64,000 nt of DNA, taken from the NCBI RefSeq assembly GCF_000142805.1, contig NC_013084.1, positions 186,001 to 250,000 of the forward strand, read 5' to 3'. Each line of letters opens with the position of its first letter. Within the stretch, counting starts at the first letter, position 1. Shown piece by piece: positions 49,527-62,100 of this stretch. The stretch is from Lachancea thermotolerans CBS 6340 (taxonomy: Eukaryota > Ascomycota > Saccharomycetes > Saccharomycetales > Saccharomycetaceae). A program made the position numbers and the translations under genes. The notes beneath the pieces are model-generated. The model worked only from the letters and a program-made list of their open reading frames with translations. It searched no databases and was not told the origin of the DNA.

Positions 49527-51776
49527 TCAGGATTGATTCGAGCTGTTTGAAATTGATGGAGCTAACTCATTGTCATTAAAAACATAGTTGAAAATATCGT
49601 CCATCGTCGTTGTGTTGAACATATTGCTTGTCCCTGGGTTGAACAATGTTTGAACACTTTGGTCGTTCCAGTTGGGAAACACCGTGGCATCCTGCTTCAA
49701 AGGTTGCGCCGATGAACTCCTCCACGCGAAGGGATCCTCGTCTTGGTTTTCTGGCTGTACAGCTATATCTGGCGTTTCAGAGCTACCGGAGCGGACAGTG
49801 TCGGTTGGAATCGTGAAGTCTCTAGGAGAAAGAATATTAGCCAAATCTGAGATGCTTGTCATAGACTTGTCTTTGGTTGGTTGCTGCGAGCTTGTTCCTG
49901 CGACACCTGGCCGCTTTTCAGTGTGTAAAATAGATGAGAAGGACTTCGGAGTTGATGATAAGGCTTCGGATGTATCCAGAAGATATCCGCAGACGCTATC
50001 GATGACATGAATGAATTTTTCAGCAGTGGCATTTTTTTCCTTCAAAACATCAAAGGTGTTGCGTGCAGTGGTGACCCTTAGTTTCCAGCGAGCTGCCTGC
50101 GAAGAACCAGGTTCTGTAACGAGTCCCACTGCGGGGATGATGGTTGCACTCACGAGGAAAAATGTTGCATACCAGGCTGAAAGTGTTGTGAGTTTGTAGT
50201 GGCTAACAAACTCAGATACGGACTCGATTGTGCTACCAGCCGCTTCATGGCATAAATTTAAGCACTTTGTAAAGTCGTGATTGTCAACGCGGACTTTTTC
50301 TCCATTCAGAATCCCGAGAAACAAAGGCCTAAAGATTGTAATTGTCAAGTTATAGTACATCCAACGCAAGCGGAACCTATTCAAAGGAAACCACTTATTA
50401 TCAGCGCCAAGCTTTTGGTGCCATCGAGCAAAACCTGTACTGAAATAGTCAGGTAATTTATTGGCGAGATCATCCAGCTTTTGGTGACATTTTAGAGTTT
50501 CTGCAAGATTAGCGTAAGGACCGGTGCTGCTGCTAATTATTTTATGCGCATTCTTTGTGAGCTTCGCTGTTTCGATGATAAATGAAAATTCGGTGGGACT
50601 GTCGACTTCAACGCCATTTTTGTCTAAATTGGACGGTAACAATATATCCACATCCGGTAATTTAGGCAGCTGTCCTGGTCGTCCAAAAGTCATAGCCATA
50701 CTGCAGTCGTAGCCATAAAGCACCCACCACATTCGGCGCCTTATTTCAAGACCGGAGTTGTCAGTGCGGGCCGAGTCCCTCATCTCGCGATGCAAACCCA
50801 GTGAAATCGCCATACTTGCCGCAAGCCCCAGGTAGTTCCAACTGGTGTTGGGTTTATTGCGCTTCTGCGTATAATTTGACAGTAACACTAATGATGCAAG
50901 CAGCGAATGAGAACCTGTCTCAAATACGCTGCTGCATAGATGGTACTTTGCACTTTTGTAGTACTCAATGTCGATATTTGAATCTTCTCCGACCACGGAC
51001 CAAGATCCCAACGCCAAGACCGCATATAGGAGGGTTTGCCAAGCTTTCTCTGATGTTGGAATGATTTTCTTAGCGTAACACAAACGAAAGTACGATTCAT
51101 CAACAATGGGGAAAGCTGCATGAAACTGCCCAAAATAAGCTTCCACGTATTCGTCCATTATTTGCTTTGAAGAAAGTATGGACAAGTCTTCACTGCTCGA
51201 CGGAACGCGTTGAATGGTGAAAAGAGAATCTACGACATAAAGCGCTCTGAGCAATACGGAGTTGGAGCCAACTCCGAAATACCCCTTGTTGTTGATGTTC
51301 ACGTTCAATACTCCCATTCCATCGTTTTGCAGAAATTGCGAGTCCTCCTCTTCCGACCATTCAAAACCAAACAGTGGATCTCTGGGCAATTGGTCAAGTG
51401 GGGGTCGTTGCGAGGGGTGAGAGGGAACATTGGAGGGTGCGTGTAAATTGTCGGTAGTTATAGGAAGCGTTCTTTCGTACTGGTCTTTCTGGTTTTTCAG
51501 CATATGCCGCAGCTTGGATAGGCTTGGGTCTTTCGACGTGTCTTTCCAGTCATAGCCAGGGAACAGAGTTCCAAATAGTCGCTCTAGTTGATGGAGTCGG
51601 TTTTCAACTTCTGTCAAGTGAGCTCTTGTGAGCGGGGATCGGACCTTTTTGGGTGAATAGTGGCAGTCCCAGTTATGTTTGAAACAATTTGAGCATATGG
51701 GGTGTTCTCTGGAGCATTTGAGTTTTTTCCGGCGACACCAGTCGCAAGCTTGTTCCGCTTCGTCAAGCGAAAACAT
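49527..51776 (-). CDS. GAL4: Gal4/Lac9-type zinc-cluster activator of galactose genes
   Basis: A 749-residue Zn2Cys6 factor (S. cerevisiae Gal4, 881). The six cysteines fall at 11, 14, 21, 28, 31 and 38, the same numbers as in Gal4. The linker and dimerisation helix match closely ([20 protein letters not shown]). The middle is the fungal transcription-factor regulatory domain (about 180-600). The last 30 residues hold [18 protein letters not shown], the acidic activation and Gal80-binding motif of Gal4/Lac9. A galactose-responsive role under Gal80 control is thus likely. S. cerevisiae GAL4 (YPL248C) sits next to GYP5 and YPL247C; here SPG5 and SGS1 flank it, consistent with an ancestral interleaved order. 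Confidence 0.95.
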   Translation of the reverse strand: MFSLDEAEQACDWCRRKKLKCSREHPICSNCFKHNWDCHYSPKKVRSPLTRAHLTEVENRLHQLERLFGTLFPGYDWKDTSKDPSLSKLRHMLKNQKDQYERTLPITTDNLHAPSNVPSHPSQRPPLDQLPRDPLFGFEWSEEEDSQFLQNDGMGVLNVNINNKGYFGVGSNSVLLRALYVVDSLFTIQRVPSSSEDLSILSSKQIMDEYVEAYFGQFHAAFPIVDESYFRLCYAKKIIPTSEKAWQTLLYAVLALGSWSVVGEDSNIDIEYYKSAKYHLCSSVFETGSHSLLASLVLLSNYTQKRNKPNTSWNYLGLAASMAISLGLHREMRDSARTDNSGLEIRRRMWWVLYGYDCSMAMTFGRPGQLPKLPDVDILLPSNLDKNGVEVDSPTEFSFIIETAKLTKNAHKIISSSTGPYANLAETLKCHQKLDDLANKLPDYFSTGFARWHQKLGADNKWFPLNRFRLRWMYYNLTITIFRPLFLGILNGEKVRVDNHDFTKCLNLCHEAAGSTIESVSEFVSHYKLTTLSAWYATFFLVSATIIPAVGLVTEPGSSQAARWKLRVTTARNTFDVLKEKNATAEKFIHVIDSVCGYLLDTSEALSSTPKSFSSILHTEKRPGVAGTSSQQPTKDKSMTSISDLANILSPRDFTIPTDTVRSGSSETPDIAVQPENQDEDPFAWRSSSAQPLKQDATVFPNWNDQSVQTLFNPGTSNMFNTTTMDDIFNYVFNDNELAPSISNSSNQS

Positions 51777-52366
51777 TGGCTATTAGTTCCTTCCCTGCTT
51801 AGAGCTTATGGGGACTGTAATAAAGTCAAAAATGGTCGCAGGATTAATAGCTCTGTCTCTGACTTCAAAACTCACTTCGAAAGGTTTGACTTGCTCTGAG
51901 CTCCAAATATGACATTCTAATATTAACTTGAAGAGAGTCTTCAATGTACAGGGCTTGTTGGGAATGTTACCTTTTAATTCCGCACTTTGATCTGTATAAG
52001 GGCTTGTTGCAGTGTTAGGGTTGGCTTTTGTTCTTCGTGTCTGCCAAAGCTGTATCGCCTTTGTCATTGAGTCTAAATATGCGGAGAAGTCATCCTTATA
52101 AACGTAATCGGCACTTCATCGAGACCCAATACTAATAAAAAGAAGACTAAGGATGCTTCAAGTTTTAGTGCTTGTCAAGGAGAGACGCGAGAGGCTTACA
52201 GACAGATCCATCATACCTAAGAACCCTGTCTTAACGCTCAAAGACTCAGTAAACCCACTGCTCACCCTGTATACCTTTCCACGAATATTCGCGTCAATAA
52301 ACGCCAAAAGATGTCTAATGCTCATCTTAACCTCGAACAAAGCAACGTACGGCAGCCCGTTAGCCG
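51777..52366. promoter_or_regulatory. Divergent region GAL4 / SGS1
   Basis: A 590-base region between two divergent genes. Frames of 60-94 codons cross it on both strands without recognisable features. I saw no CGG-N11-CCG site, so autoregulation of GAL4 is not supported. Confidence 0.4.
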
Positions 52367-55300
52367 ATGCAGGACAATCTACGGGCGCAGATCAACTGGT
52401 TGAAGAAGGAAAAAGCGTACCAACCTAAGAATGAATTTCTACTCCGACTTTTAAGCAGCGACGTTGGTGGCAAGAAGCAGAAGTCCCAAAACGGATCAGA
52501 AGCTCAGTCCCAACCGGAAATGTCGGTGATCGACCTCACAGCTGACTCCAGAACCATCAAAGCATCTTCTGACTTAGGGTCCAGCGCCAGAGTCTGGAAC
52601 GCGAGTGCCGTATTTAGTACTATTGAAGGGAATAGCACACAACGACCTGGGATATCATATTCTAACCCTGCAGTAACAAGTCGCTTTGGCAGGACATCAG
52701 AGTCTACACAGCACTCCCAAAAACCAGCATCTTTGCCAGCCACGTCATACGTTGAGTCGGGAAGCCTCAGCGCAAATCACATATCTGACCAGTCTTCTGA
52801 CGCAGTACGAAGAACCCCGAATCGACAAGCTTCGCTGGCGGAGCTGGTGCCACTTCAAGATAGAGTTATTGAGCTGCTCAAGAAGCAGACCGGACTCTTA
52901 ATGCACAAGTGCTCTATCATAGAGTCAACTTCCTTATCCGAAGATGCAAAGAGAGTAAAGATACAATCAGAAGTTAACCCCAGTCTAAGCACTTTGGAGA
53001 GCGAAATTCGAACTGCGGGCTCCTTGGTAGAAGCCATGAAAAGTGAAGCTTCGCATCCTGTAGCACGTACTGTCGGAAATTTAGCTACAACAATCACTCA
53101 TACCCCTGCAATTAGTACTGTCAGCATCCGCACAGTAGCTAACAACTCTATCCTACGCCCCCCTCCGCGACCGCAAGCTCCAGTCGTTGGTGTTCCGCAA
53201 GACCTAATCACTGTGTTGGACGATGATGATGACGATGATGATGATGATGTTGATGTTGACGGCGAAGAAGAGCCTCGAGTTATTGCCAAGGTCCACACTT
53301 CGGCCATAGGAACCGAAGATCGCTCAAGCAACCCCGCTAAAAGGTCTCTACGCCCGCATAAGGAGATAAACTACAGAATACCTGAGCTTGAAGATAGTCT
53401 CAATTACAACATGAAGCCTGCGCTGGCCCAAAGTCGGCAAGAAGACAACGCAGAAGAGGATACAACAATGGAGGCGGAACTAGAAGACTCTCAGTTCCTG
53501 CTCACTGCTGAAGAAGAACATGACGAAATACATACAAGTGATCATGACTTCGTTGCGGATGGGCTCGAAAATTTGCTAGATGAAACCGACGATGGAGAAT
53601 ACCATGAGGCTGTGAGCAACGCAGACGGTATTAACTCTAGCCAAGGCGGTACGTTTCCCGAGGGGCCCACTCAAGGATCCACATTTGCGGGAGAGCTGTC
53701 CAACATAGAGGTTATAGGTTCATCGCCTGTGCGTCAAATTTCTGAGCACCAAGAATACTCAAGACCCAAAACGCCTGAACTTGACCTTGTCGGGACTGGC
53801 TACGCTGATGATCCGGAGTTTGACCCAATTGTTGACAGCATTCAGCAGACCTTTCCAAATAGCTATGCCCATAGATCACCTGTCACCGGTTCAATTACTG
53901 ACAACAATATAGGGAGAAATCAGGCTCTGCAAAACAGTATTGATGATACTTTTACTCACAGCGATTCAGATGACTTTGAAGATTTTGACGCGGAAAGAGA
54001 GAACTTAACACAGAAATCAGGCATAAGAAAATTGGATGATGATCTCAAAATAATCTCAGAGCAGAAACTTGATGTTAGTAACGCGCGACCATCTAATATT
54101 AAGCAGGAGGTTATCAATGTGGAATCACTGTTAGACGAAGGGGTAGAAAACTTCCAAGGCGGGGCTTTGTCACTCTCCAGCATTGGTGCCGCTGGGCATG
54201 GAAACACTGGACCTCAGTTCGAATGGACTGCTGAGGTTTACCATCGACTCCATAATGTTTTCAAACTTCCCGGATTCCGTCCCAACCAACTAGAAGCCAT
54301 CAACGCGTCTCTCGAAGGCAAAGACGTTTTTGTTTTGATGCCCACTGGCGGTGGAAAGTCGCTCTGTTACCAATTGCCGGCGGTTGTCAGGTCTGGAAAA
54401 ACAAGTGGCACAACGGTAGTCATATCGCCCCTGATATCTCTTATGCAAGATCAAGTTGAGCATTTGCTGGCCAAGAATATCAAAGCATGTATGTTCAGTT
54501 CCAAAGGCACTGCGGATCAAAAGAGACAAACTTTCAATCTATTTATCAATGGATTGTTGGATCTCATCTATATCTCTCCAGAGATGATAAGCGCTTCAGA
54601 ACAGTGTAAAAAGGCTATCGGAAAGCTTTACAGAGATAAAAAACTTGCACGTATAGTGGTTGACGAAGCGCACTGTGTATCCAATTGGGGGCATGACTTC
54701 AGACCTGACTATAAAGAGCTGAAATATTTCAAGAGGGAGTATCCAGATATCCCTATGATTGCTCTCACTGCAACTGCTAGCGAGCAGGTGAGACTTGACA
54801 TTGTCCACAATCTTCAATTGAACAATCCCGTTTTCCTGAAACAGAGCTTCAATAGGACCAACTTGTATTATGAAGTCCTGAAGAAGAGTAAAAACGTTGT
54901 TTTTGATATATGCAATGCTGTCAAGACCAGATTCAAGAATCAAACAGGCATCATATACTGTCATTCCAAGAATTCTTGCGAGCAGACTGCATCGCTTTTA
55001 CAAAGGAACGGCATTAACTCTGCGTACTATCATGCCGGTATGGAGCCAGATGAAAGGCTTGAGGTCCAACAAGCATGGCAGGCCAACAGAATCCGTATAA
55101 TTTGTGCCACTGTCGCGTTTGGTATGGGCATAGATAAGCCTGATGTTCGTTTTGTTTACCACCTCACCATTCCAAGAACTCTGGAAGGGTACTACCAAGA
55201 AACTGGTAGAGCTGGAAGGGATGGCAAGTTCTCGTTTTGCATAATGTATTATACGTTTCGCGACGTCCGAACTATGCAAACAATGATACAAAAGGACAAG

Positions 55301-56578
55301 AACCTTGATAGGGAGAACAAAGAGAAACACCTCACAAAGCTGCAACAAGTGATGCAATATTGCGAAAATCTGGCGGATTGTAGACGGCAGCTTGTCTTGT
55401 CCTACTTTAACGAGAATTTTGATTCCGCGCTGTGCCGTAGAAACTGTGACAACTGTAAAAACAGCATCAACACAACTACGGAAGAACGCGATGTCACACA
55501 TGAGGCCCTTAACATTGTCAAGCTAGTATCTTCGGTACAGGGTGACAAAGTCACACTAATTCATTGTCAAGATATTTACAAGGGCTCCAGGAACTCGAAG
55601 ATTGTCCAGGCAGGTCATGACCAGCTTGAATATCACGGGATGGGTAAAGCGTTACCAAAATCGGATATTGAGAGGGTGTTCTTCCGGCTTGTTACTACTC
55701 AAATTCTTCAGGAATACACCGTTATGAACGGCCGTGGCTTTGCCTCAAATTACCTAAAGGTTGGTCCGAAGGCCACCCAACTGTTGAACGGAAACCTCAA
55801 AATAGTGATGCAGTTCGCTGCTGCTGGTGAGAGTGGCTCGAGGCAATCTTCTGTACCGCCCGCGCCTGCAACTAGGGCCGCCTCGACCGAATTCAGGAAA
55901 GGGCATACAAATGCCAGGCAAACTACGTCTTCCGGTAGCCTTGCTCGTAAAACATCTTCCTTGATACCTGACCTTGGTGGGTTTGTCTACGATGATAATG
56001 GGGCAGGCGCTTCGTCGGCACCAAAGAAGGTTTCTCGTCCAATTGTACTTGGTGACAAGACGAACCTTCTTTCGCATCAAGAGCAATTAAGCGTGACAAG
56101 CGCGTATCAGGAACTAAAGGAGAGAGCAATTAGCACAGCACGAGAGTTGAGGTTTAATGGGTTCATGAGCGTTATTTCAGAGACCGCGCTAAGAAAAGCA
56201 GCCGTCGTTTTGCCCTCGACAGAACAGCAATTTCGTCAACTTCCAGGTCTCACCAGCACACAGGCACAGCATTACCACTTTTTTAAAGATCTGTTTGTGC
56301 GGTTAAATGTGCTCAGAAAATCGCTGCCCAAAGATTCTTCCCAAAGGCTTTCGCAGACTCAGACCACCTCACCATTCTTTCATGGGCCTGGAGCTTCCGA
56401 GAATAATGAGGAGCGAGAGCGAGACGAAGAGATCTTGAGGCAGATCAGAGATTCTCAGGCGCCTTCTCGAACAAGCGCTGTCGGCAAAGCCCCTGGAACA
56501 AAGCCTGCAGGCAGCCAATCCAAGGCCAGACGAGGTAGGAAATCTAAATGGCACTCCAAGTCGTGGTCCAAAAGGTGA
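52367..56578 (+). CDS. SGS1: RecQ-family DNA helicase Sgs1
   Basis: A 1,403-residue helicase (S. cerevisiae 1,447). The start is supported by the Top3/Rmi1-binding N-terminus, MQDNLRAQINWLKKEK, which aligns with HNLRREHKWLKE of Sgs1. The segment HKCSIIESTSLSEDAKRVKI is also conserved. A long acidic region follows (about 285-600, with an Asp run). The helicase core has the Walker A PTGGGKSLCYQLPA (Lys664), DEAH at 766-769 followed by CVSNWGHDFRPDYKEL, and motif VI TGRAGRDG. Then come a RecQ-C-terminal zinc site (CRRNCDNC) and an HRDC domain (about 1240-1310), ending in a basic tail. It acts with Top3-Rmi1 and Dna2 in recombination and resection. Confidence 0.97.
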   Translation: MQDNLRAQINWLKKEKAYQPKNEFLLRLLSSDVGGKKQKSQNGSEAQSQPEMSVIDLTADSRTIKASSDLGSSARVWNASAVFSTIEGNSTQRPGISYSNPAVTSRFGRTSESTQHSQKPASLPATSYVESGSLSANHISDQSSDAVRRTPNRQASLAELVPLQDRVIELLKKQTGLLMHKCSIIESTSLSEDAKRVKIQSEVNPSLSTLESEIRTAGSLVEAMKSEASHPVARTVGNLATTITHTPAISTVSIRTVANNSILRPPPRPQAPVVGVPQDLITVLDDDDDDDDDDVDVDGEEEPRVIAKVHTSAIGTEDRSSNPAKRSLRPHKEINYRIPELEDSLNYNMKPALAQSRQEDNAEEDTTMEAELEDSQFLLTAEEEHDEIHTSDHDFVADGLENLLDETDDGEYHEAVSNADGINSSQGGTFPEGPTQGSTFAGELSNIEVIGSSPVRQISEHQEYSRPKTPELDLVGTGYADDPEFDPIVDSIQQTFPNSYAHRSPVTGSITDNNIGRNQALQNSIDDTFTHSDSDDFEDFDAERENLTQKSGIRKLDDDLKIISEQKLDVSNARPSNIKQEVINVESLLDEGVENFQGGALSLSSIGAAGHGNTGPQFEWTAEVYHRLHNVFKLPGFRPNQLEAINASLEGKDVFVLMPTGGGKSLCYQLPAVVRSGKTSGTTVVISPLISLMQDQVEHLLAKNIKACMFSSKGTADQKRQTFNLFINGLLDLIYISPEMISASEQCKKAIGKLYRDKKLARIVVDEAHCVSNWGHDFRPDYKELKYFKREYPDIPMIALTATASEQVRLDIVHNLQLNNPVFLKQSFNRTNLYYEVLKKSKNVVFDICNAVKTRFKNQTGIIYCHSKNSCEQTASLLQRNGINSAYYHAGMEPDERLEVQQAWQANRIRIICATVAFGMGIDKPDVRFVYHLTIPRTLEGYYQETGRAGRDGKFSFCIMYYTFRDVRTMQTMIQKDKNLDRENKEKHLTKLQQVMQYCENLADCRRQLVLSYFNENFDSALCRRNCDNCKNSINTTTEERDVTHEALNIVKLVSSVQGDKVTLIHCQDIYKGSRNSKIVQAGHDQLEYHGMGKALPKSDIERVFFRLVTTQILQEYTVMNGRGFASNYLKVGPKATQLLNGNLKIVMQFAAAGESGSRQSSVPPAPATRAASTEFRKGHTNARQTTSSGSLARKTSSLIPDLGGFVYDDNGAGASSAPKKVSRPIVLGDKTNLLSHQEQLSVTSAYQELKERAISTARELRFNGFMSVISETALRKAAVVLPSTEQQFRQLPGLTSTQAQHYHFFKDLFVRLNVLRKSLPKDSSQRLSQTQTTSPFFHGPGASENNEERERDEEILRQIRDSQAPSRTSAVGKAPGTKPAGSQSKARRGRKSKWHSKSWSKR

Positions 56579-56681
56579 ACAATGCGGAGCGCATAATTAG
56601 CCTGGGGCCTGAGTTTCTAAAGGTTTTAGTTTTAATCATTAATTATTAGCATTACCAAAACTATATCGTACCAAAAATACA

Positions 56682-58436
56682 CTAAGCGTTCTGCTTCTCA
56701 GGTGGGTAGTTCTCGCCTGTCTTTGAATTGTAAATAATTATCCCGTTCTCCTCAGCGTGCTGTTTTTCATCACGCTTGTAAAGCCACAACACAAGGATGG
56801 TCCACGCAGATAGACAGAAGGCGCAGACTGCGGTCCATGTGTAACCTTTCAAATATCTTGGAGCCTCGGTAGTCTTCCACACCAGGACCGACATAAAGGC
56901 GGTTGTAGTCTGAGCAAGCATGTTCATAACCACCAAAGTAATAGCTCTCGCCTGCGAATCACGGCGGCAGATATCGTTCTGCCAAGAATACAGGACGGGA
57001 GCCATGGCCCAGCCAAAGTACTGCAGCATGAACGCAAACCATTTGGCGCTTTCAGGCACAGCCCAGACCGCCAAAATTACGTTGCCGATAAAGTTGAAGA
57101 TTTGGGTCACTATAATGGCGCCCCATCTACTGTGGAGTTTATCAGCGAACACACCCGTGCCAAACAGGTAAACCATACCAAGGGCAGGGGTGATCATACC
57201 AAGCTGGTTGACCTTCGCGACCGAGTACTTCTTGAGCGACTTAACCCACAGTAGGTAGGCTCCCGAAGTACCATTGTTGTTGTTCCAGCAGAAAATGTTC
57301 CACAGAGTCAAAACGTATATTCTCCAGTTAGTGAAGATTCTCTTCCAGACAGCCTTGTCCAAGACCTTGGAGGAAAAGTCGGATTTGTCGGTGTTGTTTT
57401 CGCGCAGACGCTTGCGCGCCAGCCTAATCTCGTCATCGGTCAGAAAGATGGAGTAGCAGTTGTGAGGGTCTCCAGGCAGCGAGTAAAAGCCGATGAGGCC
57501 AACGACCACGGAGATGAGGCCGTCAACGATGAAGTTCCATCTCCAGCCTGATAGCCCGTGCTTTCCATCCATAGCCGCGTAGATAGCAGACTGGATACCA
57601 CTGGCAGAAAGGATACCCGCGTATTGACCCAGATAGTAGAACGCGGAGCGGCGCACCATCTCGTCGTGCTTGTAGAAACTACCGAACAGGTACTGGTACG
57701 CCAGGTATGAGGGCGCCTCGAAAACACCGATGAAGAAACGAATGGCCTTCAAGTGTGGCACAGAGTCCACCTGGGACGCGCCGATTGTCAGGATCGACCA
57801 GCAAAGATCGAGCGCGGGCAGAACATAGTTCAGAGGCACCTTGTCGAGGAAGAAAATGAAGGGCAGCTGGAACACAATGTTGCCTACAGTGTACATCGCC
57901 TGTGTCTCCACCAGCTCGTTGCCCTTAAAGTTCAGCTCTTCTTTGAGCCCCGAAACGTACGCGTTGTTCAGGTTCGCGGTGTCGAGGTACTTGACCCAGT
58001 ACGCCATGCACGAGTAGAACGCCAGCAGGATGTCGAGCTTCAGCAGCAGCTTCTTCTCCTGCGCGGGCACGTCCGACCCGAACCACTGCCACCACTTGGC
58101 GCTGTTGGCGCGCTTCTGGGGCATCCGGTACTCCTGCTCGTTGAAGAACGACCACCACTTGCGGTTCGCCTCGTCACGGTACTCCATTTCCCCGGCGCCG
58201 CCGGAGTTTGACACAGAGCTTTTTTGTTCCACCTCTAGCTCCGTTTTCCTGTCGTCCGACACCTGTTTGTCCGAAAAGGCTTCCTCCACCACCTGCTCGC
58301 TGTGCTCCTCTTCGCTCTCGACCTCGTTCTCATCCACGATTCTTCTCACTGGGATGAAACCCCACTTCAGCCGCGCGTAGGGTTCAACGACCCATTCCTT
58401 GGAAAAATTGGTAAGTGAAGTCTTAACCACCTCCAT
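56682..58436 (-). CDS. SEO1: Seo1-type transporter of the allantoate permease (MFS) family
   Basis: A 584-residue permease (S. cerevisiae Seo1, 593). It begins like Seo1 ([19 protein letters not shown]) and shares [20 protein letters not shown] before the membrane domain. Twelve membrane segments span about 130-560. Near-identical blocks include [60 protein letters not shown] and [20 protein letters not shown]. The true substrate of Seo1 is uncertain; the S. cerevisiae gene was found through ethionine sulfoxide sensitivity and linked to methionine sulfoxide or peptides. S. cerevisiae SEO1 is subtelomeric on chromosome I, so its internal position here, between SGS1 and GCV2, differs. Confidence 0.9.
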   Translation of the reverse strand: MEVVKTSLTNFSKEWVVEPYARLKWGFIPVRRIVDENEVESEEEHSEQVVEEAFSDKQVSDDRKTELEVEQKSSVSNSGGAGEMEYRDEANRKWWSFFNEQEYRMPQKRANSAKWWQWFGSDVPAQEKKLLLKLDILLAFYSCMAYWVKYLDTANLNNAYVSGLKEELNFKGNELVETQAMYTVGNIVFQLPFIFFLDKVPLNYVLPALDLCWSILTIGASQVDSVPHLKAIRFFIGVFEAPSYLAYQYLFGSFYKHDEMVRRSAFYYLGQYAGILSASGIQSAIYAAMDGKHGLSGWRWNFIVDGLISVVVGLIGFYSLPGDPHNCYSIFLTDDEIRLARKRLRENNTDKSDFSSKVLDKAVWKRIFTNWRIYVLTLWNIFCWNNNNGTSGAYLLWVKSLKKYSVAKVNQLGMITPALGMVYLFGTGVFADKLHSRWGAIIVTQIFNFIGNVILAVWAVPESAKWFAFMLQYFGWAMAPVLYSWQNDICRRDSQARAITLVVMNMLAQTTTAFMSVLVWKTTEAPRYLKGYTWTAVCAFCLSAWTILVLWLYKRDEKQHAEENGIIIYNSKTGENYPPEKQNA

Positions 58437-59135
58437 TTCACGTTGATGCTTTGGAGCTTGGACTTCCCGCTCTTTCTACATACTACATGCTTCTCGCCTT
58501 GCAAATATATACCTTTAGCTCATCGGCTTAACCGTCACCGGCCACACACAGCTCGACTTGACCTCTCTTGTCATCTACTTGCCACAGTTCCACAGGAAGC
58601 ACAACTTCCCGGCTTTCTGTGTGTATGCAACAGCGATGCCTTTTCTCTTCCTAACGTCTTCCTGAAGCCACACAATTAATTATCACCACTTTTTCACTGG
58701 GTACCACAGGGAACTACAGGAACTACAGGAGCTTGGTGCGAAAAGTCCGTCTTGCCCAGGAAAGCCGCAGCAACTTGCAGCAGCGGAGACAACCGACGTA
58801 AACCGATTGAAGCCTCCATGTGACTTGGGAGCGGGCCAAGAAGAAGAAACCCGGACAATGGCTTCGGGACAATGCATAAGCGATGCGAGAATTTGCATCG
58901 GGAATAAGTGGTGCGGTGGATGCTAGGGCTGGCAGTGGTGCAGGCGGTGAAGGACGTGCGAGACCCTGCAAGATAGCATCTCTAATTTGCTAGTGGGAAA
59001 GTATGTGCAAGAGTTTCTAAACTTAGTGCATGAAGTTAATAAGCCAGGACGGTCGGTGATGTATAAAAGTGTATATTGCAGTGGGTGCTATGTAAGGTCG
59101 CGTGGCGCTGGTACGTCGGTTGCGCAGCGATGACG
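58437..59135. other. SEO1 upstream region
   Basis: A 699-base stretch upstream of SEO1 and downstream of GCV2. Frames of 70-80 codons overlap on both strands near 58.4-59.0 kb with no features. A short GGGAACTACAGGAACTACAGG repeat (GGAACTACA twice) lies near 58709-58729. No gene seen. Confidence 0.45.
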
Positions 59136-62100
59136 CTAGTCATGCTCGGCATTGTCGTTGGCCACGTCTTCGACAGATGGACATGTGCAGATCAGATTGA
59201 GGTCGCCGTAGGTGTCGTCCAGACGGGCGACTGGAGGCCAGAATTTGTTGTGCTTGAGGAAAGGCAGCGGGAAGGCCGCGAACTCGCGGGAGTAGCCGCG
59301 GGCGTCCCAGTCTGTGCTGCAGACGAGGTCTGTCAGTGAGTGTGGCGCGTTCTTGAGCACGGCGCCCTTAGGGTCGCCGGCAGCATAGAGGTCGATCTCG
59401 CGGCGGATGGCAATCAGCGCGTCCACGAAGCGGTCTAGCTCCTGTAGGTTCTCGGACTCCGTAGGTTCGACCATCAGGGTGCCTGGCACAGGGAAGGCCA
59501 GAGTGGGCGCGTGGAAGCCGTAGTCCTGGAGACGCTTCGCGACGTCGATGGCCTCGACGCCGGCGGCCTTGAATTCACGCAGATCGACGATGAACTCGTG
59601 TCCGCAGTGCTTGGTAGTGGAGTTGTCGCCGGCAAACAGGATGCTGTAGTGTGGCTTGAGGCGTGACATCATGTAGTTGGCGTTGAGGATGGCCACGACC
59701 GAGGAGAAGGGCAGTCCGGTGGAGCCCATCATCTTGATGTATGCGTAGGAGATGGGCAGAATCGAGGCGCTACCATAGGGCGCACTTGCAACTGCGGAAA
59801 TCCGGAGGTCGCTGGGCGCGCCAGTGGCGATGTTCACGAGGTCATGGCCTGGCAGGAATGGTCCGAGGTGCGATTTAACGCAGATGGGGCCAACACCGGG
59901 CCCGCCACCGCCGTGTGGGATTGCGAACGTCTTGTGGAGATTCAAGTGGCACACGTCGGCGCCCAGATCGCCAGGCGAAGTGAGGCCCACTTGGGCGTTC
60001 ATGTTGGCGCCATCCAGGTACACCTGGCCGCCGTGCTTGTGTACAGCGTCGATCGCCGCTCTGATGCCAGGGCCGAAGAGACCGTAAGTCGATGGGTAAG
60101 TGATCATCATGGCGGCCAGATCGTCCTTGTGCTTCTCTGCTTTTGCTTCCAGGTCTTGGAGGTCCAAAGCACCGTCAGAAAGACAGTTGACGGGAACGAC
60201 CTTCATGCCACACATGGCTGCAGACGCTGGGTTGGTGCCATGGGCGGAGATTGGGATCAAACAAACGTTACGGTGTGACTGGCCCTGAGCTTCAAGGTAA
60301 GATTTGATAACTCTCAGCCCGGCGTACTCGCCAGACGCACCGGAGTTGGGTTGCAGCGAAACGTTGTCGAAGCCTGTGATGTCCGCCAAATCGGCTTCCA
60401 GAGACTTGATCAGTTCAAGGTACCCCTCTGCCTGCTCGACAGGCTGAAATGGGTGCATGTTAGCAAACTGTGGCCAGGTAACTGGCATCATCTCCACGGT
60501 CGAGTTCAACTTCATTGTACAGGACCCTAGCGGAATCATGGAGTTTGCGAGGGAAAGGTCGCGGCTTTGCAAGCGGTGCAAGTACCTCAGCATGGCAGTT
60601 TCGCTGTGGTGCTGGTTGAAGACCTCGTTTGACAAGATTGAGTCCGTCCGCGAGAGCTCCTCGGGGAACTCTGGTAGGAGCTCTGGAAGCTCTTCAGAAG
60701 CGCCAAATACCTGTAATAGGTTTAGCAAGTCTTTCCTAGTCACTGTTTCATCGAGAGAAACGGACACGGTATTTTCGTCAACGCCAAACAGGTTGATGGA
60801 GTACTTTTCGTACGCAGCCTTGAGCAGCCGTTCGGAGGACGTACCTTCGGCCAACTTGATGGTCAAAGTGTCGAACCAAGTGTTGTTGACCACTGTGTGG
60901 GGTGTTTCGGCACTGATTTTGTTTGCCAAAACGGTAGTGAATCCGTAAATTCTGCCAGCGATGTCTTTGAGGCCTTGTGGACCGTGGTAAACACAGTAGT
61001 TAGCAGCGATGTTTGCTAGAAGTGCCTGCGCCGTGCAAATGTTGGAAGTAGCTTTGTCACGCTTAATGTGCTGTTCTCTAGTCTGCAATGCTAGACGCAA
61101 CGCGGGGCTGCCCAGGCGGTCCTTTGAAACACCGACAATTCTACCGGGAATCTTTCTGTTCAACTTCTCGGTGACCGCGAAAAAAGCTGCGTGAGGCCCA
61201 CCGTATCCGAAGGGCACGCCGAAGCGTTGCGAAGACCCGAGAGCGATGTCCGCGCCAAACTCTGATGGTGGCTTGAGAAGCGTCAAAGCCATTAGGTCCG
61301 AGGCGACCGACAATAGCGCCTTGTTAGCATGCAGTGATTCAGCAATGGACTTTACTATTTCACCAGGAATGATGGTACCGTCAGTGGCAGGGTATTGGAT
61401 AAGGCCACCGAAAACGGCTTTGTCCGCTAGGATGGTCTTGTTCGCCTCGACTTCCAGTGGGTCCACCTCTACGAGCTCGATGTTAAAGGGCGTCGCCCGG
61501 GTCTTCAAGACTGACTTGGTTTGGGGGTGCAAACGCTTGTCCACAATAAACTTGCTCTTCTTTCTCTTGGCCGTGTTGAAAGAGAGAAGCATAGCTTCAC
61601 CCGCGGCCGTTCCTTCGTCCAGCAAAGATGCGTTAGCGACGGGCAGGCCAGTCAAGTCCGAAACCACCGTCTGAAAGTTCAGAAGCGACTCCAGTCGCCC
61701 CTGCGAAATCTCGGGCTGATAAGGCGTGTACGAGGTGTACCACTCTGGACACTCAAGTAGATTTCTCTGGATCACAGGGGGCAGCACTGTGCCGTAGTAG
61801 CCCTTCCCTATAAAATTCCGGGCCTGGAACTTGTTTTTGTTCGCAATCTCCTGCAAGTGCTGTAGCATTTCCTGCTCTGAAAACCCCTTCTGTGGGGCCT
61901 CCAGCTGCAGTGGCCGCCTCTCCAACACCTGTGGGGGCACCAGCGTTTCGATGAACTTATCTAGGTCCTCGTACCCCATTGTTTTTAGCATATCCTGCAC
62001 GTTATCCGGGTTGGGCCCCAAATGCCGTCTCTGGAACGTATCTAGCGGTTCAAGGGACCGCGCGGCAGGCTTGTAAATCTTAGCGTATTGGTTAGACGAC

